A stretch of 50,011 nt of DNA, taken from assembly GCA_027080725.1 (NCBI GenBank), contig JALWRC010000077.1, positions 1 through 50,011 on the forward strand, given 5' to 3'. Shown here piece by piece: positions 15,058 to 24,042 of the stretch. The first letter of the stretch is position 1; each line of letters starts with the position of its first letter. The notes under the pieces were generated by a model. That model was not told the DNA's origin and did no database searches. It saw only the letters and a list, made by a program, of their open reading frames with translations. The DNA comes from Saprospiraceae bacterium (GTDB taxonomy: Bacteria; Bacteroidota; Bacteroidia; Chitinophagales; Saprospiraceae). The translations under genes and the position numbers were made by a program.

Positions 15058-16398
15058 ATGAAGCGAACATTATTTAAAGGCGGGCTGCTTATCAATGAGG
15101 GGAAGAGCTTCCACTCGGATATGCTGATCGAAGGGGATAGAATTCTTAAGATTGCACCGGATATTGCCGATCATAGGGCCGATATCGTAGATGCCGAAGG
15201 GCTCTGGATTATTCCGGGTATTATCGACGACCAGGTGCACTTTAGAGATCCGGGGATGCCTCACAAGGCCGATATACGGACGGAATCCATGGCCGCAGCG
15301 GCAGGAGGGATTACTTCCTTTATGGATATGCCCAACACCCGGCCGGCTACGCTCACACAGGAGCTGCTCGAGGTGAAATATAGTTTAGGGGCACAGAAGT
15401 CCGTGGTCAACTATTCCTTCTTTATGGGTGTGTCCAATGACAATGCAGGAGAAGTCCTCCAAACCGACCCGGAGCAGGTGTGTGGTGTTAAGATTTTTAT
15501 GGGTTCCAGCACGGGCAATATGCTCGTGGACGACCGGCAAACGCTTGAAAAGATATTTAGAGAGTCGCCCTTGCTCATCGCTACCCATTGTGAGGATGAG
15601 GCGACAATCCGAGACAATCTGGCGAAGTATAAAGTAGAATACGGAGATGCGATTCCCTTCGAGATGCATCCGCTCATTCGCAATGAGGCGGCCTGTTACA
15701 AGTCTTCTTCTATGGCCGTATCTCTGGCGAAGGAGTACGATACAAGATTGCATATATTGCACATTTCTACAGAAGAAGAATTGGAATTGTTTGACAATAG
15801 TAAGTCGTTGAGAGAGAAGCGCATCACTTCTGAGGTTTGCGTACATCATCTGTATTTTGATAGTGACGCATACCCTTCAATGGGGTCGAAGATTAAATGC
15901 AATCCCGCCATCAAAGCACCCCGTCATCGAAAGGCCCTATTTGAGGCTTTGTTGGATGATAGATTGGACATCATAGCGACGGATCACGCTCCGCACACAC
16001 GGGAAGAAAAAGCTGGAGACTACCTGCATGCCCCTTCGGGCCTGCCATTGGTGCAGCACAGCCTGAATGTCATGCTTGACTTTTATAAACAAGGGAAGAT
16101 TTCGATGGAGCGCATCGTCCAAAAGATGTGTCATGCCCCTGCGGATTGTTTCCGGATACGGGAACGGGGATATTTGCGCGAAGGTTATTTCGCCGATATC
16201 GTCCTGGTCGATCCCGAGGATAATTGGGTGGTTACACCGGACAATATCCGTTACAAATGCAGATGGTCTCCCTTGGAAGGCAAGTCCTTTAAGGGCAGGG
16301 TGACCAAGACATATGTCAATGGCAAATGCGTCTATGACAGGGGGGCCATCCGTGCCTTGGATGCCGGCCAAAGACTTTTGTTTGAACGGGAGCGATAG
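15058..16398 (+). CDS. pyrC: Dihydroorotase (amidohydrolase)
   Basis: A 446-residue amidohydrolase; dihydroorotase closes carbamoyl aspartate to dihydroorotate in pyrimidine synthesis. Visible sites are DDQVHFRDPG (His61, Arg63), the carboxylated-lysine candidate Lys145 in GVKIFMGSSTG, His177 in ATHCEDEA, His235 in LHILHIST and Asp309 in IATDHAPH. The first metal ligand of the usual HVH motif is Gln59. I recall this QVH form in other Bacteroidota dihydroorotases, but it should be checked. It follows truA by 62 bp on the same strand. A related hydantoinase/allantoinase is less likely given the sequence pattern and the de novo pyrimidine gene carB nearby. Confidence 0.88.
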   Translation: MKRTLFKGGLLINEGKSFHSDMLIEGDRILKIAPDIADHRADIVDAEGLWIIPGIIDDQVHFRDPGMPHKADIRTESMAAAAGGITSFMDMPNTRPATLTQELLEVKYSLGAQKSVVNYSFFMGVSNDNAGEVLQTDPEQVCGVKIFMGSSTGNMLVDDRQTLEKIFRESPLLIATHCEDEATIRDNLAKYKVEYGDAIPFEMHPLIRNEAACYKSSSMAVSLAKEYDTRLHILHISTEEELELFDNSKSLREKRITSEVCVHHLYFDSDAYPSMGSKIKCNPAIKAPRHRKALFEALLDDRLDIIATDHAPHTREEKAGDYLHAPSGLPLVQHSLNVMLDFYKQGKISMERIVQKMCHAPADCFRIRERGYLREGYFADIVLVDPEDNWVVTPDNIRYKCRWSPLEGKSFKGRVTKTYVNGKCVYDRGAIRALDAGQRLLFERER

Positions 16399-16470
16399 CT
16401 GCCGTATAGGTGTAAACCGGGCAATACAAGTATTCTTGCCGAAAAATCCCCTTTATTCCCTTATGACCGG

Positions 16471-18048
16471 TTAGTCTCGCAGTATCTCCACTTTTTGCGG
16501 AATGAAAACTTCATTTTCCGTTTGAATCTGTAAGAGATAGGTGCCGGAATGGAGGTTGACAGGCAACGGGAGTTGAAGCGTGATGTCTCCTTCCGGCAAC
16601 TGCTTGTCCAGCAGTAAAGTCTCATATAATCCTGAGACATCTCTTAACACCACTTGCGTTTTCTCTGAAGAGGGGAGGCGAAGCTGAACGGTAAGGAAAT
16701 GATCTCTACAAGGGTTTGGATAAACATGACTGGAGAGAGCAGTTCTTTTTCTGGTTATTTTTGTAGCAAGGGTCTTAAGTTGATACCGGACGACTAAGGA
16801 TTGGTCAAAGAGGTCTCCATCCCTTGGGTCACTGGGGTCGAAGTCTTTTGGTGTCGCTCCTACGGCGATTAACCGGTTTTGTGCATCAAATGCGCCGCCA
16901 TAATAAACACCAATCGGAACTGTGTTCTCTACAAAAACACCTTTGTTGCCAAAGGTGGTGTCAATAAATCCATTCGAACCGTACTTGATGATGGCCGGGT
17001 TGTAGATGGTATCAGAACTCGCTCCTTTGTCAAACACTCCAAAGAAATATATGCTCCCATTGTGATACGTGCTAAAGACGGTAGAAATGTCTTCGGAGTA
17101 ATTGATAAGCGGGATGCCGATACCCTCGTAACCGTAGGTCGTATCCAGTATCCCATCCTTGGTATACTTTGTTGTGATAGCCTCATTATCCAAAAGGGAG
17201 ACAATTAAGTTACCTGTGCTATCAATGAAAAGTTGAGCATAGTCAAAGCCATTTTCAAGGTCTTCATGAATATATGCAAATCCATTATTGCCAAACCCGG
17301 AGTCAATCGTCCCATCGGAATTAAAACGGACCAAGGCCTTTTGGTCGAATTCGTCACTTCCATACAGGAGGATGGGTTGGCCCTCTTGTACCGCCAGCTC
17401 AATCATAAACATGCCGGAATCCGCACTGATATTGAACTTTACCTGACCTCCGTTTCCGAAGGTCGAATCCGCGGTAAAATCGTTGTTTAACTTGATTATG
17501 TAAAGGCTATCAATATTATCTGTCGGAGAGTTAATGTGGTTGAAGATGCCGCCTAGATAGATGTTGTGCTCGTCATTGGCAATGAATCGGGGGAGGTAAT
17601 TAAGCCCTTCCGAGTTGTATGTTTTGCGGAAGAGAAATTGTCCGTTCTTATCCAAAGCGATAATGGCGACATCTCCCAGGTTGGTTAGTTCTGCTACGAC
17701 GATGGTCCCATCCTTGAGTACCACGTAATCAAAGATAATATCGAGATTATAAGGGAATTGGTAAGTGCCGTTGTTGGCAAAAGTCAGGTCTTTTTGCCCA
17801 TCCGGCAGGTATCTGCTAAGGGTATAATAATCACTTATATCTGAAGTGTCATCTAAAACTACATCTACAACCAGGTATCCTTGGTCGTCGTCGAGTGGGG
17901 TAACTTTGAAGGCGGTACCCACAGCTTCATTGGGGTAGCTTGACTTAACGAAGCCATGGTCGCCAAAGGTCTTGTCCGGTGTAAGTACCTGTGAGGAAGC
18001 GAAAGGAACAAGGAGGAAGAACAGGAGGATGAGTTGTAGATTTTTCAT
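16471..18048 (-). CDS. Delta-60 repeat secreted protein with T9SS type A sorting domain
   Basis: 525 residues from the ATG at 18048, which gives a clean signal peptide (MKNLQLILLFFLLVPFASSQ); the longer upstream frame is not needed. Repeats of the delta-60 kind recur at ~60-residue spacing, marked by D-x-T/G-F-G-x-x-G variants: DKTFGDHGF, DLTFANNGT, DSTFGNGGQ, DSGFGNNGF, DTTYGYEGI and DTTFGNKGV. The C-terminal ~80 residues begin at VYPNPCRDHFLTV and end with SGTYLLQIQTEN...QKVEILRD, a T9SS type A sorting domain. It is expected at the cell surface or in the medium; its function is unknown. A TATATTTG -7 element lies on the minus strand at 18078-18085, 30 bp upstream. Confidence 0.85.
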   Translation of the reverse strand: MKNLQLILLFFLLVPFASSQVLTPDKTFGDHGFVKSSYPNEAVGTAFKVTPLDDDQGYLVVDVVLDDTSDISDYYTLSRYLPDGQKDLTFANNGTYQFPYNLDIIFDYVVLKDGTIVVAELTNLGDVAIIALDKNGQFLFRKTYNSEGLNYLPRFIANDEHNIYLGGIFNHINSPTDNIDSLYIIKLNNDFTADSTFGNGGQVKFNISADSGMFMIELAVQEGQPILLYGSDEFDQKALVRFNSDGTIDSGFGNNGFAYIHEDLENGFDYAQLFIDSTGNLIVSLLDNEAITTKYTKDGILDTTYGYEGIGIPLINYSEDISTVFSTYHNGSIYFFGVFDKGASSDTIYNPAIIKYGSNGFIDTTFGNKGVFVENTVPIGVYYGGAFDAQNRLIAVGATPKDFDPSDPRDGDLFDQSLVVRYQLKTLATKITRKRTALSSHVYPNPCRDHFLTVQLRLPSSEKTQVVLRDVSGLYETLLLDKQLPEGDITLQLPLPVNLHSGTYLLQIQTENEVFIPQKVEILRD

Positions 18049-18496
18049 TTTAATATGTTTAGAGTGTAAAGAATAGACAAATATAGATATTATCTTTGAT
18101 AACAAAAAAAATGAACGCGGATGTTGTGTCAAAAGTATATGGCATTGGATATATAACAGTTGCTGGAGCGCATTGCAAAGTGCACTTTTCTGAATGGAAC
18201 ACCTGTAATAATCTCGTAGGGATACCATCTAGGTGGCCCCGTACGAGCGATAGCGAAGTGCGGGTATTATAAGAGCACCCAAAGCCGTTTTGGCGGAATT
18301 TTTACCCGGTCCAATAGAATGAAAGCTTGAGAAGTGGTGTATGTAAAAATAGGGACAGAACAATGTATTGGCTCATTTTAATGCACTTTGAAATATATAC
18401 ACAGTTGGAGAAATTTATCCTTTATGTGGGGATTTAATCGTACCTTTGCAGCGTTTTTTAGATTTTTGGCCTTTAGGTAATGAAGGCTGAATAGAT
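18049..18496. other. Intergenic region before tRNA-Ala
   Basis: 448 bp with no supported gene. It contains a minus-strand -7 element TATATTTG (18078-18085) for the delta-60 gene and a plus-strand TACCTTTG (18441-18448) for the tRNA. Nothing else was recognised. Confidence 0.6.
18441..18448 (+). promoter_or_regulatory. -7 element for tRNA-Ala
   Basis: TACCTTTG matches TAnnTTTG and lies 48 bp before the tRNA 5' end. The -33 box is weak. Confidence 0.45.
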
Positions 18497-18570
18497 GGGG
18501 CTATAGCTCAGTTGGCTAGAGTGCTTGACTGGCAGTCAAGAGGTCACGGGTTCGAATCCCGTTAGCTCCA
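18497..18570 (+). tRNA. tRNA-Ala (anticodon GGC)
   Basis: A 74-nt cloverleaf: acceptor stem GGGGCTA pairs with TAGCTCC with one G-T pair, D-loop AGTTGGCTA, anticodon stem CTTGA/TCAAG with loop CTGGCAG giving anticodon GGC, T-arm CGGGTTCGAATCCCG, discriminator A. CCA is not encoded. A hairpin terminator follows. Confidence 0.95.
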
Positions 18571-18581
18571 CTATGAGAACC

Positions 18582-18621
18582 GGGGTGTTTGAGGCAAATG
18601 TGTTTTAAGCACCCCATTTTT
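18582..18621 (+). terminator. Terminator after tRNA-Ala
   Basis: GGGGTGTTT (18582-18590) pairs with AAGCACCCC (18607-18615, one G-T pair) and is followed by ATTTTT. Confidence 0.7.
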
Positions 18622-18637
18622 ATGTCTTGTTCATCCG

Positions 18638-18666
18638 TTTGTTATACACACAATTAGGTATCTTTG
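18638..18666 (+). promoter_or_regulatory. Promoter of the TRAP binding-protein gene
   Basis: TTTG (18638-18641) and TATCTTTG (18659-18666) are separated by 17 nt, slightly shorter than the usual 19-21. The start codon lies 73 bp downstream. Confidence 0.5.
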
Positions 18667-18739
18667 CTCTACTTCAACACCTCAACAGGTCGGTACTTCC
18701 TTAAAGTGCTTTTAGTTATTATCACAATATTGCAAAGCA

Positions 18740-19849
18740 ATGAATAGAAAAAAGTTTATCAAACGATCGATAGGTTTAGCTGCGGGTGCGGGACTTTTGA
18801 CTGCGGCGTGCAAGAAGGAAGCGGGAGGAGATGCCAGTGGGCCGGCCATTGTTTCGAAGAAGAAATACCGGTGGAAGATGGTGACGACCTGGCCCCCCAA
18901 TTTTCCCATATTGGGAGAGGGCTGCAAGTTATTTGCCAAATGGGTGGAAGAGGCGACGGACGGGCAGCTTCGCATTCGGGTTTTTGGAGGTGGCGAACTG
19001 GTCCCTGCCCTTGAAGTCTTCGAAGCGGTGAGTAGTGGGACGGCCCAAATGGGAAGTGGGGCTTCCTATTATTGGGCGGGACGATCGGCGGCTACCCAAT
19101 TTTTTTCCACGGTTCCATTTGGTCTTAATGCACAGCAGATGAATACATGGCTTGCGGAAGGAGGGGGCATGAAATGGTGGACCGAGCTCTACGATGGATT
19201 TAATATGGTCCCCTTGAATGCCGGCAATACAGGAGTGCAAATGGGGGGATGGTTTAATAGAAAAATGGATACGCCGGATGATTTTAAGGGACTAAAAATG
19301 CGCATGCCGGGGCTTGGAGGAAAGGTGTTGGAGAAGATGGGGGGATCTGCGGTATTGCTCGCAGGAGGGGAGATATATACCGGACTGGAACGCGGAGTGA
19401 TTGATGCCACGGAGTGGATTGGACCGTTTCACGATTATCATATGGGATTTCACAAAATCGCCAAATACTATTACTATCCGGGGTGGCACGAGCCGGGGAC
19501 GACCTTGGAAATGGTGATTAATAAGCGGCATTTTAACGGTTTGCCCAAATCTTTTCAAGCGATTGTCCGGCAGGCCGCTGCGCGGCTTTCCCAATGGACA
19601 CTGAGCGCCTTCGAAGCAAAGAATGCCGAGTATCTGACCAAGATAAAAGAAGAAGGCAAGGTGCAAATACTTCCATTCCCGGAAGAAGTACTGCAACTGC
19701 TTCGTCGAAAAACTACTGAGGTGCTCGAGGAGGTGGCTGCCGGAGATCCGTTTGCCAAGAAAGTGTACGCGAGTTATAGCGCCTTTCAGGCAAAAGCCAA
19801 AGTGTGGGCCCAAATGACTGAGAAGCCGTATTACGATTGGATAATGTGA
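18740..19849 (+). CDS. TRAP transporter substrate-binding protein (DctP-like lipoprotein), orphan
   Basis: A 369-residue periplasmic solute-binding protein. The N-terminus (NRKKFIKRSIGLAAGAGLLTAAC) resembles a Tat-like region but lacks the full RR pair, and it ends in a lipobox Cys (TAAC) near residue 24. Family features include the TTWPPNF opening strand, GELVPALEVFEAVSSGTAQMG, DFKGLKMRMPGLGGKVLEKMGGSAV, and GVIDATEWIGPFHDYHMGFHK, which places the substrate-binding Arg (KMRMPG) and Trp residues. The WPPNFP and EWIGP features resemble binding proteins for monocarboxylates or 2-oxoacids; the ligand is inference. No DctQ/DctM membrane genes lie nearby. A one-mismatch copy of the 15-bp word lies at 19166-19180. 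Confidence 0.88.
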   Translation: MNRKKFIKRSIGLAAGAGLLTAACKKEAGGDASGPAIVSKKKYRWKMVTTWPPNFPILGEGCKLFAKWVEEATDGQLRIRVFGGGELVPALEVFEAVSSGTAQMGSGASYYWAGRSAATQFFSTVPFGLNAQQMNTWLAEGGGMKWWTELYDGFNMVPLNAGNTGVQMGGWFNRKMDTPDDFKGLKMRMPGLGGKVLEKMGGSAVLLAGGEIYTGLERGVIDATEWIGPFHDYHMGFHKIAKYYYYPGWHEPGTTLEMVINKRHFNGLPKSFQAIVRQAAARLSQWTLSAFEAKNAEYLTKIKEEGKVQILPFPEEVLQLLRRKTTEVLEEVAAGDPFAKKVYASYSAFQAKAKVWAQMTEKPYYDWIM

Positions 19850-19880
19850 ATTGGAGGACGTTGTCAACTATCCGGTGCGG

Positions 19881-20654
19881 TCAATCCCCACGGGTGAATA
19901 TCCAATCAGAAGAAGTGGACAGGTCAGGATTGAAATGGTACCCATCCAGGTCAAATAATTTGATTTCTTCCGGATGTCGCAACTTGTTTTTAACGATAAA
20001 ACGAACCAGTAAGCCCCTTGCCTTTTTTCCGTAGTAGGTGAGGAATTTATATTGACCATCCCGGTATTCCTTGAAATGCATGGTATATACCGGAGCATCA
20101 ATTTGCCGGGTATCGATGGCGGAAAAATACTCTTTGGATGCCACATTGATGAGAGCAGGAACAGGCTCCTTCGCGAGCTCCTTGCTTAAGTGCGATGTAA
20201 GGATATTCGTCCAATACTCATAGAGATTTTTGAAGCCATTGGCTTTCAACTTGGTGCCCATCTCCAGCCGGTAGGGCATCATATAGTCCAGCGGTCTCAA
20301 TATCCCGTATAGTCCCGATAAAATCCGGAGATGTTCTTGAGCAAATAGCAGGTCTTCATTAGAAAGGGTTGCGGCATCCAGCCCTTGAAAAGCATCTCCA
20401 TTGAAAAGAAACACAGCCGGTTTTGAGTGTACTTTGGGTATGGGAATTTGGAGTTGCCCAAAACGCTCGACATTGAGTTGAGCTACTTTATCGCTTATTT
20501 TCATTAAGCTTTTGAGGTCAGACGCACTCTTTGTTTTCATTATATCCAAAAGTGGCTCTATTTCTTTTTGAAACAGCGGCGCAGTTTGAGGTAAATCCAA
20601 ACCTTGGAGAGGATGCTCATTGAGTCTTTTAGCCGGAGAGAGTACCAATATCAT
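19881..20654 (-). CDS. yaaA: Peroxide stress protein YaaA (DUF328/UPF0246)
   Basis: A 257-residue protein of the YaaA family, which in E. coli lowers free iron and protects DNA during peroxide stress; the biochemical activity is a DNA-binding fold. Family signatures are MILVLSPAKRLN at the start, LFNGDAFQGLDA (~92-103), HLRILSGLYGILRPLDYMMPYRLEMGTKL (~118-146), NVASKEYFSAI and TYYGKKARGLLVRFI near the C-terminus. Length is standard. It converges with the TRAP binding-protein gene with a 31-bp gap. Confidence 0.93.
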   Translation of the reverse strand: MILVLSPAKRLNEHPLQGLDLPQTAPLFQKEIEPLLDIMKTKSASDLKSLMKISDKVAQLNVERFGQLQIPIPKVHSKPAVFLFNGDAFQGLDAATLSNEDLLFAQEHLRILSGLYGILRPLDYMMPYRLEMGTKLKANGFKNLYEYWTNILTSHLSKELAKEPVPALINVASKEYFSAIDTRQIDAPVYTMHFKEYRDGQYKFLTYYGKKARGLLVRFIVKNKLRHPEEIKLFDLDGYHFNPDLSTSSDWIFTRGD

Positions 20655-20760
20655 AACTTAAGATTTTATTGGAATAAAGTCACAGAGGAAGGGGTTTGTT
20701 CAGTATGAATACCACTTTAGGGCAAGTGTGGTTGAATGTGAAGGAGGGGCAACCAAAATA

Positions 20761-20793
20761 AAAAAGCCTCAGCACAAGGTGCCGGGGCTTTTT
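20761..20793 (-). terminator. Terminator of the DUF1573 gene
   Basis: A 15-bp arm AAAAAGCCTCAGCAC pairs with GTGCCGGGGCTTTTT with one mismatch and one G-T pair around an AAG loop. The minus strand reads into a T-rich tract, so it terminates the DUF1573 transcript. Confidence 0.8.
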
Positions 20794-20814
20794 ATTCTAA
20801 GGGTAGAAGAGTCC

Positions 20815-21270
20815 CTATTTTTTGGGAGCCAACATATTGGTTTCCTTTGCGGGGACATTTTCTACTTTCTTGGCACGGAGGATCTTTCCTTTGACACGGA
20901 TAACGTGGACGTTATTTTCCTTTTCGTTTGTGGTAACCTTTACGGTCTTGCTGATGTTACCGACGCGCTTGGTGTCATAACGGATTTCAATCTTGGAAGT
21001 CTCTCCCGGCATGATGGGCTCTTTGGGCCAAGTCGGGACGGTACAGCCACAGGAGCCGCGTGCATTCTTGATGACAAGTGGTTCGGTTCCTGTGTTGGTA
21101 AACTCTACAACGCGAAGAGGATCTGCACCTCTTTCGATGGTGCCGTAGTCTACTACTTCTGCCGCTAATTGCATAAGGGGGCCATCAGTGGTCTCCGTTT
21201 TAGTGTCTTGTGCATAAGACATGCCCGCCACACCCAAAAACAAAACAAGTAAAATCAGAATTTTTTTCAT
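20815..21270 (-). CDS. DUF1573 domain-containing exported protein
   Basis: A 151-residue protein with a signal peptide (MKKILILLVLFLGVAGMSYAQ). An Ig-like DUF1573 domain follows, marked by DYGTIERGADPLRVVEFTNTGTEPLVI, the RGSCGCT motif with two Cys near residues 73-76, and PGETSKIEIRYDT. DUF1573 proteins are common, abundant periplasmic or surface proteins of Bacteroidota with no settled function. It is a single gene with its own -7 element TATCTTTG on the minus strand (21311-21318) and a strong terminator. Confidence 0.9.
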   Translation of the reverse strand: MKKILILLVLFLGVAGMSYAQDTKTETTDGPLMQLAAEVVDYGTIERGADPLRVVEFTNTGTEPLVIKNARGSCGCTVPTWPKEPIMPGETSKIEIRYDTKRVGNISKTVKVTTNEKENNVHVIRVKGKILRAKKVENVPAKETNMLAPKK

Positions 21271-21600
21271 ATCTGAGTAAAATTTTGGGTTAAATAAAAA
21301 TATTCTATCGCAAAGATAGCATTAAAGTTTAATGCATAACGTCAACATTATTAAATTCTTTGTTAACGGAATGTTAAAAATAGAAAAGACATTAGATTGA
21401 TTTTATGAATAGCTGCTTTATGTTGAAGAGTAGTTAATATATCGCCTTGTATTATAAATAACAATGTATTAAATATATATGTAATGTTTAGGGGCTTACT
21501 TTAACTTGTTACTGATTGGTGTGATGATCAGGTCAAGGAGTCACATTATTGTTGTAAATTTGCTGACTTAATTGGGAATAATATTAAATATAATGTACAT
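21271..21600. promoter_or_regulatory. AT-rich divergent promoter region
   Basis: 330 bp between two divergent genes. The minus strand carries TATCTTTG at 21311-21318 for the DUF1573 gene. The plus strand carries TAAATTTG at 21555-21562 for the E1 gene. Neither has a clear -33 TTTG at the ideal distance. No small gene was seen. Confidence 0.5.
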
Positions 21601-24027
21601 ATGATATCAAATGCTTCAGAGTTGACCCCTTTTCTTAATGAGGAAAAAACGAAGGTGGACAGATATAAGAATGAAGTGATTCGAGATTATTGGGTGTGCA
21701 GGGTAAGCCGGGAGGCAAGCATTCTTGCACGGAAGGAAGTATTGATGGGAAAGGCTAATTTCGGGATTACGGGAGAGGGAAAGGAGTTGCCTCAGATCGC
21801 ATTGGCAAAGTTTTTTAAGAAGGGCGACCACCGACATGGGTATTATCGGGATCAAACATGGGCATTTGCCCTGGGGGTTAGTGACGTGCAGGACTTTTTT
21901 GCGCAGATTTATGGAGATCCTGTGAATGATCCTTTTTCTGCTGGGCGCCAATTTAATAACCACTTTGCAACGCCGATGCTCGATGACCAAGGCAACTGGC
22001 TCAATCAACTGGAGCGATACAATTTTGGCTCAGATATATCCAGTCTTGCAGGGCAGATGGGCCGTGGTCTTGGTGCGGCAATGGCTTCAAAAAAATACAG
22101 AAATATCGCTGAACTCGACAACAACAAATTATTTTCAAACAAGGGGAATGAAGTTTCCTTTGTATCTACCGGAGACGCGGCGTTGGCAGAAGGTGCATTT
22201 TGGGAGACGCTAAATGCGGCATGTGTGACCGAGGTCCCTTTGGCAATTTCTGTGTGGGATGACGGTTTTGGGATTTCTGTTCCTGCAAAGTATCAGATTG
22301 CCAAGGAGAATATATCTGAGATTACCAAGGGATTTGCCAAAGGGAAATCTACCAATGGGATGTACATCTACAAAGCAAAAGGTTGGGATTACCCCGGATT
22401 GGTGGAGATGTATGAAAAAGGCATTGCCAAAATTCGAAAGAATCACATCCCAGGCTTGTTTCATATCCAGGAATGTACCCAGCCGTTGGGGCATTCTACT
22501 TCGGGGTCGCATGAACGATATAAGAAGCCTGAGCGAATGCAGTATGAGCAGGACAAGGACGGACTGAAGCATATGGGCGAATGGATGATCGAATCCGGGA
22601 TTTTGGCTCAGGAGGCCTTGGATGCGATAGATGCGGCGGCATTGGAGTATGTAAAAGCGGAAAAGCAAAAAGCATGGAAAAAATTTCTTGCCTATCCAAA
22701 GGAGATTCTCTCCCGATTGAAAGAGATATACAAAGGTATAAAGTCAGAAGTCGGTGAGCAAAGCGACATTATTGCCCTCGAAGGGGAGCTCAAGAAAATG
22801 GCAGTTCCAGCCGTTTTTGAGATATTGGCCAATGCGAGGAGATTGCTCTACACGACCGCAAGGGCAAACTCGAGTTCGAGGCAGGCTTTGATCGCTCTTG
22901 TAAATGAAGTGCAGCAACGTGGTGAGCAATTGTATGACCCCTACCTGCTCAATGAGGGTACTCAGGGCGCACTCAATGTGCCACCGGTCCCGGCTGAGTA
23001 TGACGAAGACGCCAAAGAAGTGCCGGGCTATCAAGTGTTAAATGCTTTTTTTGATATGGCCTTTGAAAGGGATCCCCGGCTCCTGGCATTCGGTGAAGAT
23101 GTTGGAAAGATAGGAGATGTCAATCAGGCCATGGCCGGCCTTCAAGAAAAGTATGGTGAAGAGCGTGTATTCGATACCGGAATTCGTGAATGGACTATTG
23201 TTGGACAAGGGGAGGGGATGGCGATGCGAGGTCTTCGACCCATTGCGGAAATACAGTATTTGGATTACTTGCCCTATGCCTTTTCACCTCTTACAGATGA
23301 TGTGGCGACCTTGCGATGGCGCTCCAACAACCAACAAAAAGCACCGTTGATTGTCCGTACTCGTGGACATCGATTGGTGGGGATTTTTCATGCGGGCTCC
23401 CAGTTAGGTATGTTAATCAATTCTATTCGGGGGATGCACCTTTGCGTACCTCGCAATATGACCCAGGCAGCAGGAATGTATAATACCCTGCTTTCCGGAG
23501 ATGATCCTGCTTTGGTCATAGAAGTCTTAAGCGGGTATCGCTACCGGGAGCGCATGCCGTCCAATTTGGATGCATTTAAGGTAGCGCTCGGGGTGCCGGA
23601 AGTATTGCGTTCGGGTAGTGATTTGACACTGGTAACGTATGGCGCGATGGTGCGCATTTGTAACGAGGCATGTGAGATACTGGCAAATCTTGGGATTGAA
23701 GTCGAACTTATAGACGCCCAGACCTTATTGCCATTTGATTTAGAGGGAGTGATTCTCTCCTCTTTGCAAGAAACCAATAGGATTCTGTTTGCGGATGAGG
23801 ACGTGCCGGGAGGGGCTACGGCCTTCATGTTGCAGCAGATTATAGAAGTACAAGGAGGCTATAGATATTTGGATTCTCCGGCACAGACCTTGACTGCCAA
23901 GGAGCATCGCCCCGCTTACTCTAAAGATGGGGAGTATTTTAGTAAACCATCCGTAGAAGATGTTGTTGATAAGGTATATGCGATAATGCATGAATCTGAT
24001 CCCGCCCAATATCCGGCAATCCACTAA
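21601..24027 (+). CDS. 2-oxoacid dehydrogenase E1, fused alpha and beta subunits (2-oxoisovalerate dehydrogenase-like)
   Basis: An 808-residue fusion. The N-terminal half (~1-370) is the E1-alpha thiamine-diphosphate domain, with the segment SLAGQMGRGLGAAMASKK and a cofactor motif read as GDAALAEGAFWETLNAA (~191) and DDGFGIS (~220) instead of the textbook GDG...NN. The C-terminal half (~475-808) is E1-beta: LAFGEDVGKIGDVNQAMAG, DTGIREWTIVGQGEGMAMRGLRPIAEIQY, a transketolase C-terminal domain starting near SDLTLVTYGAMV, and LLFADEDVPGGATAF. It decarboxylates branched-chain or related 2-oxoacids and passes acyl groups to a lipoylated E2 that is not encoded here. The fused form is common in Bacteroidota. 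The next gene starts 15 bp later. Confidence 0.9.
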   Translation: MISNASELTPFLNEEKTKVDRYKNEVIRDYWVCRVSREASILARKEVLMGKANFGITGEGKELPQIALAKFFKKGDHRHGYYRDQTWAFALGVSDVQDFFAQIYGDPVNDPFSAGRQFNNHFATPMLDDQGNWLNQLERYNFGSDISSLAGQMGRGLGAAMASKKYRNIAELDNNKLFSNKGNEVSFVSTGDAALAEGAFWETLNAACVTEVPLAISVWDDGFGISVPAKYQIAKENISEITKGFAKGKSTNGMYIYKAKGWDYPGLVEMYEKGIAKIRKNHIPGLFHIQECTQPLGHSTSGSHERYKKPERMQYEQDKDGLKHMGEWMIESGILAQEALDAIDAAALEYVKAEKQKAWKKFLAYPKEILSRLKEIYKGIKSEVGEQSDIIALEGELKKMAVPAVFEILANARRLLYTTARANSSSRQALIALVNEVQQRGEQLYDPYLLNEGTQGALNVPPVPAEYDEDAKEVPGYQVLNAFFDMAFERDPRLLAFGEDVGKIGDVNQAMAGLQEKYGEERVFDTGIREWTIVGQGEGMAMRGLRPIAEIQYLDYLPYAFSPLTDDVATLRWRSNNQQKAPLIVRTRGHRLVGIFHAGSQLGMLINSIRGMHLCVPRNMTQAAGMYNTLLSGDDPALVIEVLSGYRYRERMPSNLDAFKVALGVPEVLRSGSDLTLVTYGAMVRICNEACEILANLGIEVELIDAQTLLPFDLEGVILSSLQETNRILFADEDVPGGATAFMLQQIIEVQGGYRYLDSPAQTLTAKEHRPAYSKDGEYFSKPSVEDVVDKVYAIMHESDPAQYPAIH

Positions 24028-24042
24028 TAAAAATCCATATTT

